This document shows, one piece after another, positions 41,192-49,193 of a stretch of DNA of 64,000 nt. Below the pieces are notes generated by a model that was not told where the DNA came from, made no database searches, and was given only the letters and a program-made list of their open reading frames with translations. This DNA comes from Actinacidiphila acidipaludis. Its GTDB lineage: Bacteria; Actinomycetota; Actinomycetes; Streptomycetales; Streptomycetaceae. Both the position numbers and the translations under genes were made by a program. Each line of letters opens with the position of its first letter. The stretch's first letter is position 1. Where the stretch lies: contig NZ_JAINZZ010000006.1 in the NCBI RefSeq assembly GCF_019890725.1, positions 62,001-126,000 on the forward strand, read 5' to 3'.

Positions 41192-41872
41192 TCACTTGCC
41201 CGCGCCGACCGGGTCCACGGTGATCGCGGGCTTCGCGCTGTCGGAGACGGGGACGTTGATGGCCAGCGACATGGTGTGGGAGTGGGTCTCGTTGGGCGGG
41301 GTGACGATCAGGGTGGTGAAGGTGACGCCGGACCCGCCGCTGGTGTTCGCGGGGTAGTAGAGGGTGAACCGGGTCTCCTGGCCGGGCTGCAGGGTGACAT
41401 GCGGAGCGGCGACCTTGCTGCGGGCGGCGCTCACCGTGCCGAGGGAGCCCTTGAGGTCGGCACCGGGGAAGCCGTGCATCGTGCAGGCGTGGGCGCCGGT
41501 GTTCTGCATGTTGATCAGCATCTCGCCCTCGCCCATGCCGTGCGAGGCGGTGAAGGACAGGTGCGCGGTCTGGCAGGAGGTGCCGCCGGCCGCCTGGACG
41601 GAACCGTTGCCCGACCCGCCGGTGGCGGTGCTGCCGGAGGCGGGAGTGCCGGCGCCGGAGGGCGCCTGCGTGCCGTCGGTGCCGCCGGTACCGTTCGTGC
41701 CGTTCGTGCCCTCGGACGTCGTGGCACCGTCCGTCGAGCCGCCTGCCGACGCCGAGACCGAGGAGGAGGGCGACCCGGCGCCGTCGGTGCTCGCGTTGCT
41801 GTCACAGGCCGTGAGCGACAGACCGGCGGCGACAGCGGCCAGGGCGGCCAGCGAGATCGAACGCACGCGCAT
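41192..41872 (-). CDS. DUF4232 lipoprotein
   Basis: The 226-residue protein has a lipoprotein signal peptide (RSISLAALAAVAAGLSLTAC, lipobox LTAC). A Thr/Gly/Ser-rich linker follows to about residue 90, and then a DUF4232 domain (CQTAHLSFTASHGMGEGEML, then NTGAHACTMHGFPGADLKGS). DUF4232 proteins are exported in Streptomyces; the function is unknown. It stands alone between DUF89 and the MFS/ArsR pair. Confidence 0.9.
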   Translation of the reverse strand: MRVRSISLAALAAVAAGLSLTACDSNASTDGAGSPSSSVSASAGGSTDGATTSEGTNGTNGTGGTDGTQAPSGAGTPASGSTATGGSGNGSVQAAGGTSCQTAHLSFTASHGMGEGEMLINMQNTGAHACTMHGFPGADLKGSLGTVSAARSKVAAPHVTLQPGQETRFTLYYPANTSGGSGVTFTTLIVTPPNETHSHTMSLAINVPVSDSAKPAITVDPVGAGK

Positions 41873-42117
41873 AGTTCTCTCCTCCAGAACGACTCCCCAC
41901 TCCCGCTGAGCAGGGCCTCTGCACCCAGAGACAGGACCGCCGCCGCGTCCGTTGCAGGGCGGGCCGGGTCAGGACACGGCTGTGACACGAGGGACGAACG
42001 TCTGTGACGCGGCCGGCCGGGGGCCGGGAGTGGCGCTGCGTCACATCAGGCGGAGTCGCCGGAAAGGCGCACGGCATGGGACGTGCGGCGGCCCGTGCCA
42101 TCCGGTGCCGCGTGGCG

Positions 42118-43494
42118 TCAGGCGGCGTCGCCGGCGAGGCGTGCCGTGCGCAGCGCGCCGACGAGCAGGCACGGCACCGCCGCCAGCACTTCCAGGCCCG
42201 CGCTCGCGAGCAACGCCGGGACGGTGCCGATCGCGGCGGCCAGCACGCCGGTCCCGGCGACGGCCAGCGGCACCACGCCCAGGCTGAGCAGCGTCTGCAC
42301 GCTGCTGATCCGTCCCCGCAGCTCGTCGGGCGTACGGGCCTGGCCCAGCGCCCCGCAGCTCACCCCGACGACCGCGCCCGCGACCCCGACCAGGGCGGCC
42401 GCCGTGACGGACAGCGCCAGCGCGGGCAGCACGGCCATCGCGGCCAGCGAGGCGGCCTGCGCGAGGACCGCCACCGCGACGACCACACCGATCCGGCGGG
42501 TCACCTTCCAGCGCAGCATCACCGCCGCGCCGACCGCGGCCCCGATCCCGAACGCCGCCAGCAGCAGGCCGATCCCGCCCGCACCCCAGCCGCGCTGGTC
42601 CGACAGCAGGGCCAGTCCGACATTCATCGGGCCGACGAACCCGAGGTTGGTCAGCAGTCCGACGAGCAGCAGCGCGCCGACGACCCGGTTGCGCCCGATC
42701 GCGGTCAGTCCGTCGCGCAGCGAGCGCAGGTACGGCGTCCGGGGCGCGGCGGCGGCGTCCGCGGCGGCGGACTCAACGGGCAGCGGACGCGGGCGGATTC
42801 CCCACACGGCCACCATGGAGACGGCGAAGCTGAGCGCGTTGACCGCGCAGGCCCAGCGGAACCCCCCGCCGGCGATGAGGAGGCCGCCGAGCGGCGCGCC
42901 CGCCACCAGGGCGCCGCGCAGCGCGAGTTCACGCAGCGCGGCGGCCTGCGGAAGCTGGTCGGTCTCCAGCAGCCGGGGCCGTACGGAACCGGCCGCCGGG
43001 AGGAAGAGCGCGTCGATCGCGCCGAGCAGCAGCGAGACCGTCACCAGCATCCCGACGCCGGGGTGCAGCACCGCCAGGGCCGCCGCGCCGAGCATCAGCA
43101 CGGCCCGGGCGGCGTCGCTGCCGAGCATCAGCCGGCGCGCGTCGAAGCGGTCGGCCAGCGGCCCGGCGAACAGCAGGAGCAGCATGCGGGGTATCGCCGA
43201 GGCCGTCATCACGGCGCCCGCGGACGCGGGCCCACCGCTGCGGACGGCCGCCCAGCTCAGCGCGACGTACCAGACCTGGTCGCCGACGGTGGACGCGCCT
43301 TCGCCGATCAGCAGCCGGACGAAGGAGCGTTCGCGGTAGGCGGGGCGGACGGCGGGGGAGGCACTCTGCGCGGGTGCGGGGGCCACGGTGGCCGGGGTGG
43401 CAGAGGCGAGTGCGGGTCCGGCCGCGGTGGCCGGGGTCGTCGGACGGGCAGCGGTCGAACGTACCTCGGGCCGTGCGGACTTGAGCGTGCTCAT
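42118..43494 (-). CDS. Major facilitator superfamily exporter
   Basis: The 458-residue protein has about twelve hydrophobic segments and the MFS loop pattern FAGPLADRFDARRLMLGSD between TM2 and TM3 (variant of GxLaDrxGrr). It resembles the MFS_3/EntS-like efflux proteins. It begins one base after the ArsR-like stop and is therefore co-transcribed with the regulator. The substrate is unknown. Confidence 0.92.
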   Translation of the reverse strand: MSTLKSARPEVRSTAARPTTPATAAGPALASATPATVAPAPAQSASPAVRPAYRERSFVRLLIGEGASTVGDQVWYVALSWAAVRSGGPASAGAVMTASAIPRMLLLLFAGPLADRFDARRLMLGSDAARAVLMLGAAALAVLHPGVGMLVTVSLLLGAIDALFLPAAGSVRPRLLETDQLPQAAALRELALRGALVAGAPLGGLLIAGGGFRWACAVNALSFAVSMVAVWGIRPRPLPVESAAADAAAAPRTPYLRSLRDGLTAIGRNRVVGALLLVGLLTNLGFVGPMNVGLALLSDQRGWGAGGIGLLLAAFGIGAAVGAAVMLRWKVTRRIGVVVAVAVLAQAASLAAMAVLPALALSVTAAALVGVAGAVVGVSCGALGQARTPDELRGRISSVQTLLSLGVVPLAVAGTGVLAAAIGTVPALLASAGLEVLAAVPCLLVGALRTARLAGDAA

Positions 43495-43495
43495 C

Positions 43496-44080
43496 TCAGG
43501 ACTCCGGTCGCTCGGGAAACGCGTGGAAGAACAGGAAGACGTGCTCGCGGCCGTCGTCGGGCCGGGCGTCCTGCCGGGCCGCGTCGCGGTACCGGCGGAG
43601 GACGGTGTGCAGCTCGTCGCAGAGTCCGGCCAGCTCCTCGGCGCTGAGCCGGAGATACGACTCGCTGCTGGTCATGGCCTGTTGCCAGGCTTCGGGCCAT
43701 TCATCGGCGCCGCGCTCCCACACCGCCAGCCGTTCGAGCTGCTCGTTGACCATCTGCGCCTTGGCGGCGTCGGCGATGGCCCGTGCCTCGGGGGAGTCGA
43801 AGTCCCGCTGGGAGAAGCTGAACGCGCCGGGAGCCGCGCGGTAGACCCGCTCGCGCCGGTTGCGCGCCAGCTCCGGCGCCTCCTCCAGGAAGCCGTGCCG
43901 GGCGAGTTCACGCAGGTGGTACGCGATCTGGCCGGCGTCCGCGCCGAGCCGCTTGGCCAGGACCGCGCCCGTCGTGGGCCCGAACTGCGCGAGCTGACGG
44001 AACAGTTGACGGCGCAGCGGGTGGGCGAGGCCCTTCAGGGTCTCGGGGTCGGTGATGCGGCGGGTCTCACTCATGGGCAT
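43496..44080 (-). CDS. ArsR-family helix-turn-helix regulator
   Basis: The protein has 192-194 residues with a winged helix-turn-helix (DPETLKGLAHPLRRQLFRQL, AKRLGADAGQIAYHLRELAR, GFLEEA). The C-terminal half is helical (QQAMTSSESYLRLSAEELAG), like the group of longer ArsR-type transcription factors beside MFS pumps. Starts at 44080 or 44074 are both possible. The palindromic operator begins nine bases upstream of the first ATG. Confidence 0.88.
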   Translation of the reverse strand: MPMSETRRITDPETLKGLAHPLRRQLFRQLAQFGPTTGAVLAKRLGADAGQIAYHLRELARHGFLEEAPELARNRRERVYRAAPGAFSFSQRDFDSPEARAIADAAKAQMVNEQLERLAVWERGADEWPEAWQQAMTSSESYLRLSAEELAGLCDELHTVLRRYRDAARQDARPDDGREHVFLFFHAFPERPES

Positions 44081-44088
44081 GAGCCTAG

Positions 44089-44138
44089 ATGCAGAAGACT
44101 TCTTCTGGAAGAGATTTCCCAGAAGAAGTCTTCTGCAT
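44089..44138. promoter_or_regulatory. Large palindromic operator of the ArsR-MFS operon
   Basis: Perfect inverted repeat with 20-bp arms (44089-44108 and 44119-44138) and a 10-base spacer. Each arm itself contains the dyad AGAAG-ACTT-CTTCT, so two regulator dimers could bind. It is AT-rich against the background and sits just before the regulator's start codon. Confidence 0.8.
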
Positions 44139-44201
44139 TGACGTCGCGCAGAGGACGAAGAGGGGTGAACCAGGGCGTACGGGCGGGCTCGGCGTCGCTC
44201 G

Positions 44202-44567
44202 TCAGAGGGTGGGCGGCGGCGTGCGCGCCTCCGCGTTCTCCGTGGGCGGCCACGACTCGACCGCGACGACCGCGGAGACCGGCAGCGGGCCGTAGATGTG
44301 CGGGAAGACCTCACCGCCAGGCGTCGGCGGCTCGTACCGGATCGTGGCATCGACGAGGTCCTCGTCGATGACGAGGACGACCAGATCGTCCCGGGCCGGC
44401 GGTGAACCGTAGAGGAGCGCCGCGACGTGCGGGAGCTGGTGGGGCAGCGAACAGTGGATGAAGCCCTCGTCCAGAAGGGTGCGGTCGCGCGTCGACATCT
44501 CGTAGCTGCCGGCCGCGCGGGCCTCGTCCCACAGGTGGCGTTCGGTGAGGTGGAGGATGTGAGCCAT
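44202..44567 (-). CDS. DUF952 family protein
   Basis: The 121-residue protein has ILHLTERHLWDEARAAGSY, GFIHCSLPHQLP and LVVLVIDEDLVDATIRYEPP, FPHIYGPLP, the DUF952 pattern. Members resemble glutathione S-transferase-like or ADP-ribosyl-type small domains but the function is unknown. It is a single gene with no clear operon partners. Confidence 0.9.
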   Translation of the reverse strand: MAHILHLTERHLWDEARAAGSYEMSTRDRTLLDEGFIHCSLPHQLPHVAALLYGSPPARDDLVVLVIDEDLVDATIRYEPPTPGGEVFPHIYGPLPVSAVVAVESWPPTENAEARTPPPTL

Positions 44568-44644
44568 TCCGTGAGCCTAGGGGCGTGCGCCCTCCACCGG
44601 ACCGAACGACGTACCGCTGACCGCGCGGGTCGGGAGTGCGCGGG

Positions 44645-45280
44645 TCAGGAGTGCGTGGCGGGCCGCGGGTCGCGCCACATGGGCCACATGTGCGGGCCGT
44701 CGGGCAGGTCGACCGTCCGGCCCATGAAGACGAAGCCGAGCCGCTCGTACAGGCCGCGGCTGCGCATGCTGCTGGCCTCCAGGTAGGCGGCCAGACCTTC
44801 GCGGTCGCACCGCTCCAGCACCGACTCGATCAGGGCAGCACCCACGCCCTGGCTGCGGACCTCCTCGGAGACCGCGATCAGCATCAAGTACTCGTGGGGC
44901 CGGTCGCCGGGGTGGGCCGCCTCCATCAACCGGGCGATCTGCTCGACCCGTTCGTTGGCCGGGTCGACCAACTCGCGGAATTCCGCGGGACCGTCACCGT
45001 CGGCCTCGTCTCCGCTCTCGCCGTGGCCCGCTTCCCCGTCCTCGTGGGCCGGCACGCTCAGCCACAGGGCGCACGCGGAGCCGTCCTCGGTCACATCGAC
45101 GTAGCCCTCGGCCAGGGCGTTGTCCAAGAAGGCGCCCATCAGGCGTATATGGGAGGTCCTGCGGTGCTCGGGGTCCGGGAAGACCCAACTGCTCACCGGG
45201 TCGTGGTGGAACACCTCGTCGAGCAGCTTCGCCACCGCGTCACGGTCCTCGGCCCCCGCCCTGCGGATCGCCACACCCAT
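44645..45280 (-). CDS. GNAT family N-acetyltransferase
   Basis: The 211-residue protein has GNAT motifs: HEYLMLIAVSEEVRSQGVGA (motif A, R/Q-x-x-G-x-G/A) then ALIESVLERCDREGLAAYLE and LYERLGFVFMG. A Gly/Asp/Glu-rich insert lies between residues 80 and 100. The substrate is unknown. Confidence 0.9.
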   Translation of the reverse strand: MGVAIRRAGAEDRDAVAKLLDEVFHHDPVSSWVFPDPEHRRTSHIRLMGAFLDNALAEGYVDVTEDGSACALWLSVPAHEDGEAGHGESGDEADGDGPAEFRELVDPANERVEQIARLMEAAHPGDRPHEYLMLIAVSEEVRSQGVGAALIESVLERCDREGLAAYLEASSMRSRGLYERLGFVFMGRTVDLPDGPHMWPMWRDPRPATHS

Positions 45281-45333
45281 TCCGACAGCCCCACCCTTCG
45301 GTCAACTGAACGCCCACAACAGGCAGTTGCAGC

Positions 45334-46248
45334 CTAGACGGTTCGGGGAACGGCGTCTGTACGGGCTTCGAACGCCCGCAGGACGGCGATCATGTCGGCT
45401 TTACCGTGCCCGAGTTCGACGGCCTCGCCGAACAACGCGTGGCACACGTCGAGCAACGGCGACGCCAACTCGGCCTGACGCGCGGCCGCTGCGATGAGCT
45501 GGTTGTTCTTGAGCACGTCGAACACCGCTGCCTGCACGGCGAAGTCACAGGTCATCAACTTCTGTGCCTTCATCCGCGACACTCCGCTGGCCATCGGACC
45601 CGCGTCGAGGACCGAGCGGAAGGTGCCGCGGTCCAGGCCGTACCGGTCGGCGAAGTGATAGGCCTCGGTGAGCCCGGTGACCATGGTGATCAGGAAGAGG
45701 TTGACCGCGAGCTTCATCAGCAGCGCGTCGGGCGCCGACGAACCGCACACGAAGCTCTCGTGGCACATCGGCGCGATCAACTTCCGTACGTCCGCGACCG
45801 CTTCGGGCGGCCCGGCGAGCATCGCCACCAACCGCCCTGCCTCCGCCGGCTCCCGCGATCCCGAGACGGGAGCCTCGACGTAGGTCCCGCCCGCGGCGAC
45901 GACGTCCGCCTCCAGCCCGCGCGAGTACGCCGGGGACGTCGTGCCCATGTGGACGACCGTGCGCCCGGCGACGTGACGCGCGAAGGCAGGCGTGTCACGT
46001 CCGAGCACGGCGTCCATGGCGGAACCGTCCGCGAGCATCAGGAAGACGGTGCCGGCGTGCGCGAAAACCTCCCCCGGATCACCGGCGACCCGCGCTCCGG
46101 CCAGCCGCAGTTCCCCGGCGGCGGCAGGACTGCGGTTCCAGACGACCAGGTCGCCGGCCCTGCCGTCGCCGCACCGCTCACGGGCGAGGTTGAGAGCCAT
46201 GGGCCGGCCCATCACTCCCAGCCCGAGGAAGCCGATGTCGTCCACCAC
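45334..46248 (-). CDS. NAD(P)-dependent 3-hydroxyisobutyrate dehydrogenase-type oxidoreductase
   Basis: The 304-residue protein has the Rossmann start [18 protein letters not shown], substrate-site [18 protein letters not shown] and the catalytic Lys region [13 protein letters not shown], as in beta-hydroxyacid dehydrogenases. It is divergent from a GNAT gene across a 17-bp palindromic operator. TetR at 47082 is a likely regulator of this cluster. Confidence 0.92.
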   Translation of the reverse strand: MVDDIGFLGLGVMGRPMALNLARERCGDGRAGDLVVWNRSPAAAGELRLAGARVAGDPGEVFAHAGTVFLMLADGSAMDAVLGRDTPAFARHVAGRTVVHMGTTSPAYSRGLEADVVAAGGTYVEAPVSGSREPAEAGRLVAMLAGPPEAVADVRKLIAPMCHESFVCGSSAPDALLMKLAVNLFLITMVTGLTEAYHFADRYGLDRGTFRSVLDAGPMASGVSRMKAQKLMTCDFAVQAAVFDVLKNNQLIAAAARQAELASPLLDVCHALFGEAVELGHGKADMIAVLRAFEARTDAVPRTV

Positions 46249-46302
46249 CGCAGCACCCGCCCTCCGCGCGGCAGCCGCGCCGGACGCGCGCCGCCTTGCC
46301 GT

Positions 46303-46347
46303 CTATGACACTCGTCATAATACTGGTCACTATGACGAGTGTCATAG
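46303..46347. promoter_or_regulatory. TATGAC-N4-GTCATA operator pair
   Basis: Inverted repeat with 17-bp arms (46303-46319 and 46331-46347) around an 11-base spacer. Each arm is itself an imperfect dyad TATGACACTCGTCATA. The site lies between the divergent dehydrogenase and GNAT genes; the GNAT start codon ATG 46332 falls inside the right arm. TetR/LmrA-like repressors use sites of this size. Confidence 0.75.
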
Positions 46348-46997
46348 TGACCGGGACGCGACCGGGCCCCGAGCCTTTCGGGGCAGGGACGGCACAGGCG
46401 CCGGCGCCGCAGGCGACACCGGCGGCGCGGTCGGCCCAGGGGACCGAGGCCCGGGAGACCTCCGCGGGCTGGACCGTGGCGCCCGCACGTCCGGGCGACC
46501 GCGCGGCACTCGAAGCGCTGTTCGCCGCCTGCTCCGAGGACAGCGTCCGGCTGCGTTTCTTCGGCCGGTCGCGGGCTTTCCCGCGGGAGTACCTGGCCGC
46601 CGCCCTCGCCGGTGTACCCACCGCGCACGACGCGGTGGTGGCCTACCGCGGCGGCGACCGGACGCGCCTGGCGGGTCTCGCCAGCCTGGTCGCCGGTCCT
46701 TCCGCGCCGGCGGCGGACGGCGCGGCACCCCGCGCGGGGATGGTGGGCCCGGCCCAGGCGGACCCCGCCGAGCTGGCCGTACTGGTCGCCGACGCCTGGC
46801 AGCGGCAGGGCGCGGGAACCGCCATGATCACCGCGCTGCTGGCGCGGGCACGCGAGCGGGGCGTCGTCCACGTCCGCGCCTCCGTCCTGCCCGGGAGGAG
46901 GGGACTGCTGGCCGCGCTGTCCCACCGCCTCCCGGCGGAACCGGGCCGTTCGTCGTACACCAGGGACGGCCTCAGCGTGGTCTATAAGCTGCGGTGA
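46332..46997 (+). CDS. GNAT family N-acetyltransferase
   Basis: About 221 residues; the folded domain starts near residue 45 (WTVAPARPGDRAALEALFAA) with the acetyl-CoA loop ADAWQRQGAGTAMITALLAR. The N-terminal residues are low complexity. Start candidates ATG 46305, ATG 46332 and GTG 46347 all lie inside the palindrome, so repressor binding would cover the translation start and transcripts may be leaderless. It resembles the stand-alone GNAT of acetyltransferase-linked Pat/PatA types (RLRFFGRSRAFP). Confidence 0.8.
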   Translation: MTSVIVTGTRPGPEPFGAGTAQAPAPQATPAARSAQGTEARETSAGWTVAPARPGDRAALEALFAACSEDSVRLRFFGRSRAFPREYLAAALAGVPTAHDAVVAYRGGDRTRLAGLASLVAGPSAPAADGAAPRAGMVGPAQADPAELAVLVADAWQRQGAGTAMITALLARARERGVVHVRASVLPGRRGLLAALSHRLPAEPGRSSYTRDGLSVVYKLR

Positions 46998-47081
46998 CAG
47001 GCGGGTGAGCGCACGCCCCGGCGTGCGCGGCCGGCGGGCCCGCGCCCGCCGTGGGTGAGGCAGCACGACGGGAGGTCGGTC

Positions 47082-47798
47082 ATGACGTCGTCCGAACGCG
47101 GTTCGACGAGCGACGCCGGGACGCCGGCAGCGGCGGGGACCTCCGACCCGACCGCCACCGGCCCGACCGCCCCCGGCCCCGCCGCCACCGGCCCGGCCGC
47201 CCCCGGCCCCCGCACGTACGGCCCGCGTGAGCGCATGGTGTTCAGCGCGGCACAGCTCATCCGGCGGGACGGCGTCGCTTCGACCGGCATGCGGGACGTC
47301 GCCGCGCACGCCGAGGCGCCCCGCGGCTCCCTCCAGCACTACTTCCCCGGCGGCAAGGAACAGCTCGTCAACGAGGCGGTGGCGTGGGCCGGGCGGTACG
47401 CGGGCCGGCGCGTCGCCCGCTTCCTCGCCGCCATGGACCAGCCCACGCCCGGTGGGCTGTTCGCGGCGATGGTCCGGCAGTGGACGGACGAGTACGAGAC
47501 CCTCGGGTTCGGCTCGGGCTGCCCGGTGGCAGCGGCGACCGTGGACTGCGCCGAGTCCGTCGCCTCGACCCGGACCGCGACGGCCGCCGCGTTCGCGACG
47601 TGGAACGCCCCCGTCACCGAGGCCCTGACCGGCATGGGCGTCCCGGCCACGCAGGCGCCCGCGCTGGCCACGCTGATGATCAGCACCCTGGAGGGCGCCA
47701 TTCTCATCGCCCGCGCCGAGCAGGACGTGCGGGCGCTGCGGACAGTGGCCCGCGAGCTGGGGCCGATGCTGGACGCGTGCGTGGTCCGCGACGCGTGA
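47082..47798 (+). CDS. TetR/AcrR family regulator (LmrA/YxaF-like)
   Basis: The 238-residue protein has an Ala/Pro/Gly/Thr-rich disordered N-terminus of 40 residues. A TetR helix-turn-helix follows (FSAAQLIRRDGVASTGMRDV, APRGSLQHYFPGGKEQLVNE). The C-terminal domain (GCPVAAATVDCAE and LEGAILIARAEQDVRALRTV) is the LmrA/YxaF type. GGGAGG is upstream of the ATG at 47082. It is the likely ligand-controlled repressor of the 46303-46347 operator. Confidence 0.9.
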   Translation: MTSSERGSTSDAGTPAAAGTSDPTATGPTAPGPAATGPAAPGPRTYGPRERMVFSAAQLIRRDGVASTGMRDVAAHAEAPRGSLQHYFPGGKEQLVNEAVAWAGRYAGRRVARFLAAMDQPTPGGLFAAMVRQWTDEYETLGFGSGCPVAAATVDCAESVASTRTATAAAFATWNAPVTEALTGMGVPATQAPALATLMISTLEGAILIARAEQDVRALRTVARELGPMLDACVVRDA

Positions 47799-47997
47799 GG
47801 TGACCGTTCCGGCCGGGGGCCCGGTCCTGACCCAGCGGTGGCGAACAGTGGAGCGCCGCACCCGAACGAGTGGTTTGCGCCGATCTGCGGCCTGTGCGTG
47901 TTCCGCCTAGGGTTTGGCCTGCGGGCTGCCGCCGGGCGGCGCATCCCCCGCGCCTGGCCGCAGCGCCCGGCTTCCGCGACGCGCAAGGAGAGGTGCC

Positions 47998-48552
47998 ATG
48001 GCCGAGCCGATTTCCGAGCCCGACGACGTTCCCGCGGAGGGCCCGCTGCAGGACCCGGGCAGCGCGGCGACGGCGCCCACCGCCGAGTCGGCGATGCGTC
48101 CGGGCAGGATCGTCGTGGGCGTCGACGGCTCGGAGCCGTCCCTCGAAGCCCTGCGCTGGGCGGGCCGGCAGGCGTCGCTGACCGGTGCCGCGCTGGAGGC
48201 GGTCATGGCGTGGGAACTGCCGAGCCACTGGGGCTGGGGCGGTCTGCCGGGTCTGCCCGAGGACTTCGACATGGAGGAGCCCGCCGCCGAGGCCCTGTCG
48301 GAGGCGGTCGGCAAGGCGCTCCCCGCCGAGCAGGCCAGGAGCGTCAGCCAGGTGATCGTCATCGGCAACGCGACCGAGGCGATCCTGGACCGGGCCGAGG
48401 GCGCCGAACTGATCGTCATGGGTGCGCGCGGCCTGGGCACCTTCCGCGCCACCCTGCTCGGCTCGGTGAGCAACTCCGTGATGCTGCACGCGTCGTGCCC
48501 GGTCGTGGTGGTGCGGGGGGCGGCGGAGCAGTCGGAGGTGAGCGGGCAGTAG
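47998..48552 (+). CDS. Universal stress protein, UspA family
   Basis: The 184-residue protein has the Usp fold landmarks IVVGVDGSEPSLEALRWAGR, ELIVMGARGLGTF and the nucleotide-binding GxxGx9GS in GARGLGTFRATLLGSVSNSV, ending LHASCPVVVVR. One Usp domain, so it probably dimerises and binds ATP. A 35-residue acidic N-terminal extension precedes it. The ATG has AAGGAGAGG upstream. Confidence 0.93.
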   Translation: MAEPISEPDDVPAEGPLQDPGSAATAPTAESAMRPGRIVVGVDGSEPSLEALRWAGRQASLTGAALEAVMAWELPSHWGWGGLPGLPEDFDMEEPAAEALSEAVGKALPAEQARSVSQVIVIGNATEAILDRAEGAELIVMGARGLGTFRATLLGSVSNSVMLHASCPVVVVRGAAEQSEVSGQ

Positions 48553-49193
48553 GGGTTGCGGGCGGGGCCCGCCTCGGCGGGAGGGTGCCGGGCGGTACGG
48601 CGCCCGGCGAGACGGCGCCGGGCGAGACGGCGTCCTGTCGGACGGGACGGTACGAGGCAGTACCGCGTCCAGCCGGACGGGACGGTACGAGGCGGCACGG
48701 CGTCCAGTACGACGGACAGCGCCGGACGGTACCGCGTCCAGCCGGACCGGACAGCCCCGGGCAGTACCGCGTCCAGCCGGACGGGACAGCCCCGGGCGGC
48801 ACGGCGTCCAGCCGGACCGGACGGTGCCGGGCCGGAGCGGGTGGCGCCGCAACTGGGTGACTCTGTGGCCGTGGGGCCGGGCCGCCCCCGGCCACCCCGG
48901 GCCGCCCGCGGACCGCGAGCCGCAGCCCGCACCACCGCCAGGGGTCGCAGCCTGAGCCACCGCCCGGGAGCGCAGCCCGCACCGCTGCCAGAACTGCCCC
49001 CAGCCAGGGCAGGGGCGACCCCGGGTAACACCGCAACGGGCCCGGCCGCCCGGACCGGCCCCACCCCCTCCCCGACCCCTCCTGTTGCTTTCGTCACGCT
49101 CTGCCACCGCCCCCACCTGCGGGTTCCGGGCGTTGTCCACAGGCTGCGCCGAGGGCCTCACCGAATGTGCGTGCAGCGGAGCATCATGGGTGC
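48553..49193. other. Gene-free stretch holding a 35-bp tandem repeat
   Basis: These 641 bases between the universal stress protein and the S9 peptidase have no gene I can support. The 48623-48831 part is a six-copy tandem repeat; 48840-49170 is very GC-rich with no recognised element. The peptidase promoter must lie near its right end. Confidence 0.55.
48623..48831. repeat. Six-copy degenerate 35-bp tandem repeat
   Basis: Units at 48623, 48658, 48693, 48727, 48762 and 48797 share the core CGTCCAGCCGGACNGGAC with variable edges CAGTACCG or CGGCACGG. Unit lengths are 35, 35, 34, 35, 35, 35. The period is not a multiple of three and no long repeat peptide is conserved, so the array is probably non-coding. 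Confidence 0.85.

Noticed and set aside
46296-46331. TTG start at 46296 for the GNAT gene
   Set aside because: It adds only residues encoded by the operator palindrome; ATG 46332 is at least as good.
48623-48831. CRISPR array
   Set aside because: The repeats are directly contiguous without unique spacers and no cas genes are near.
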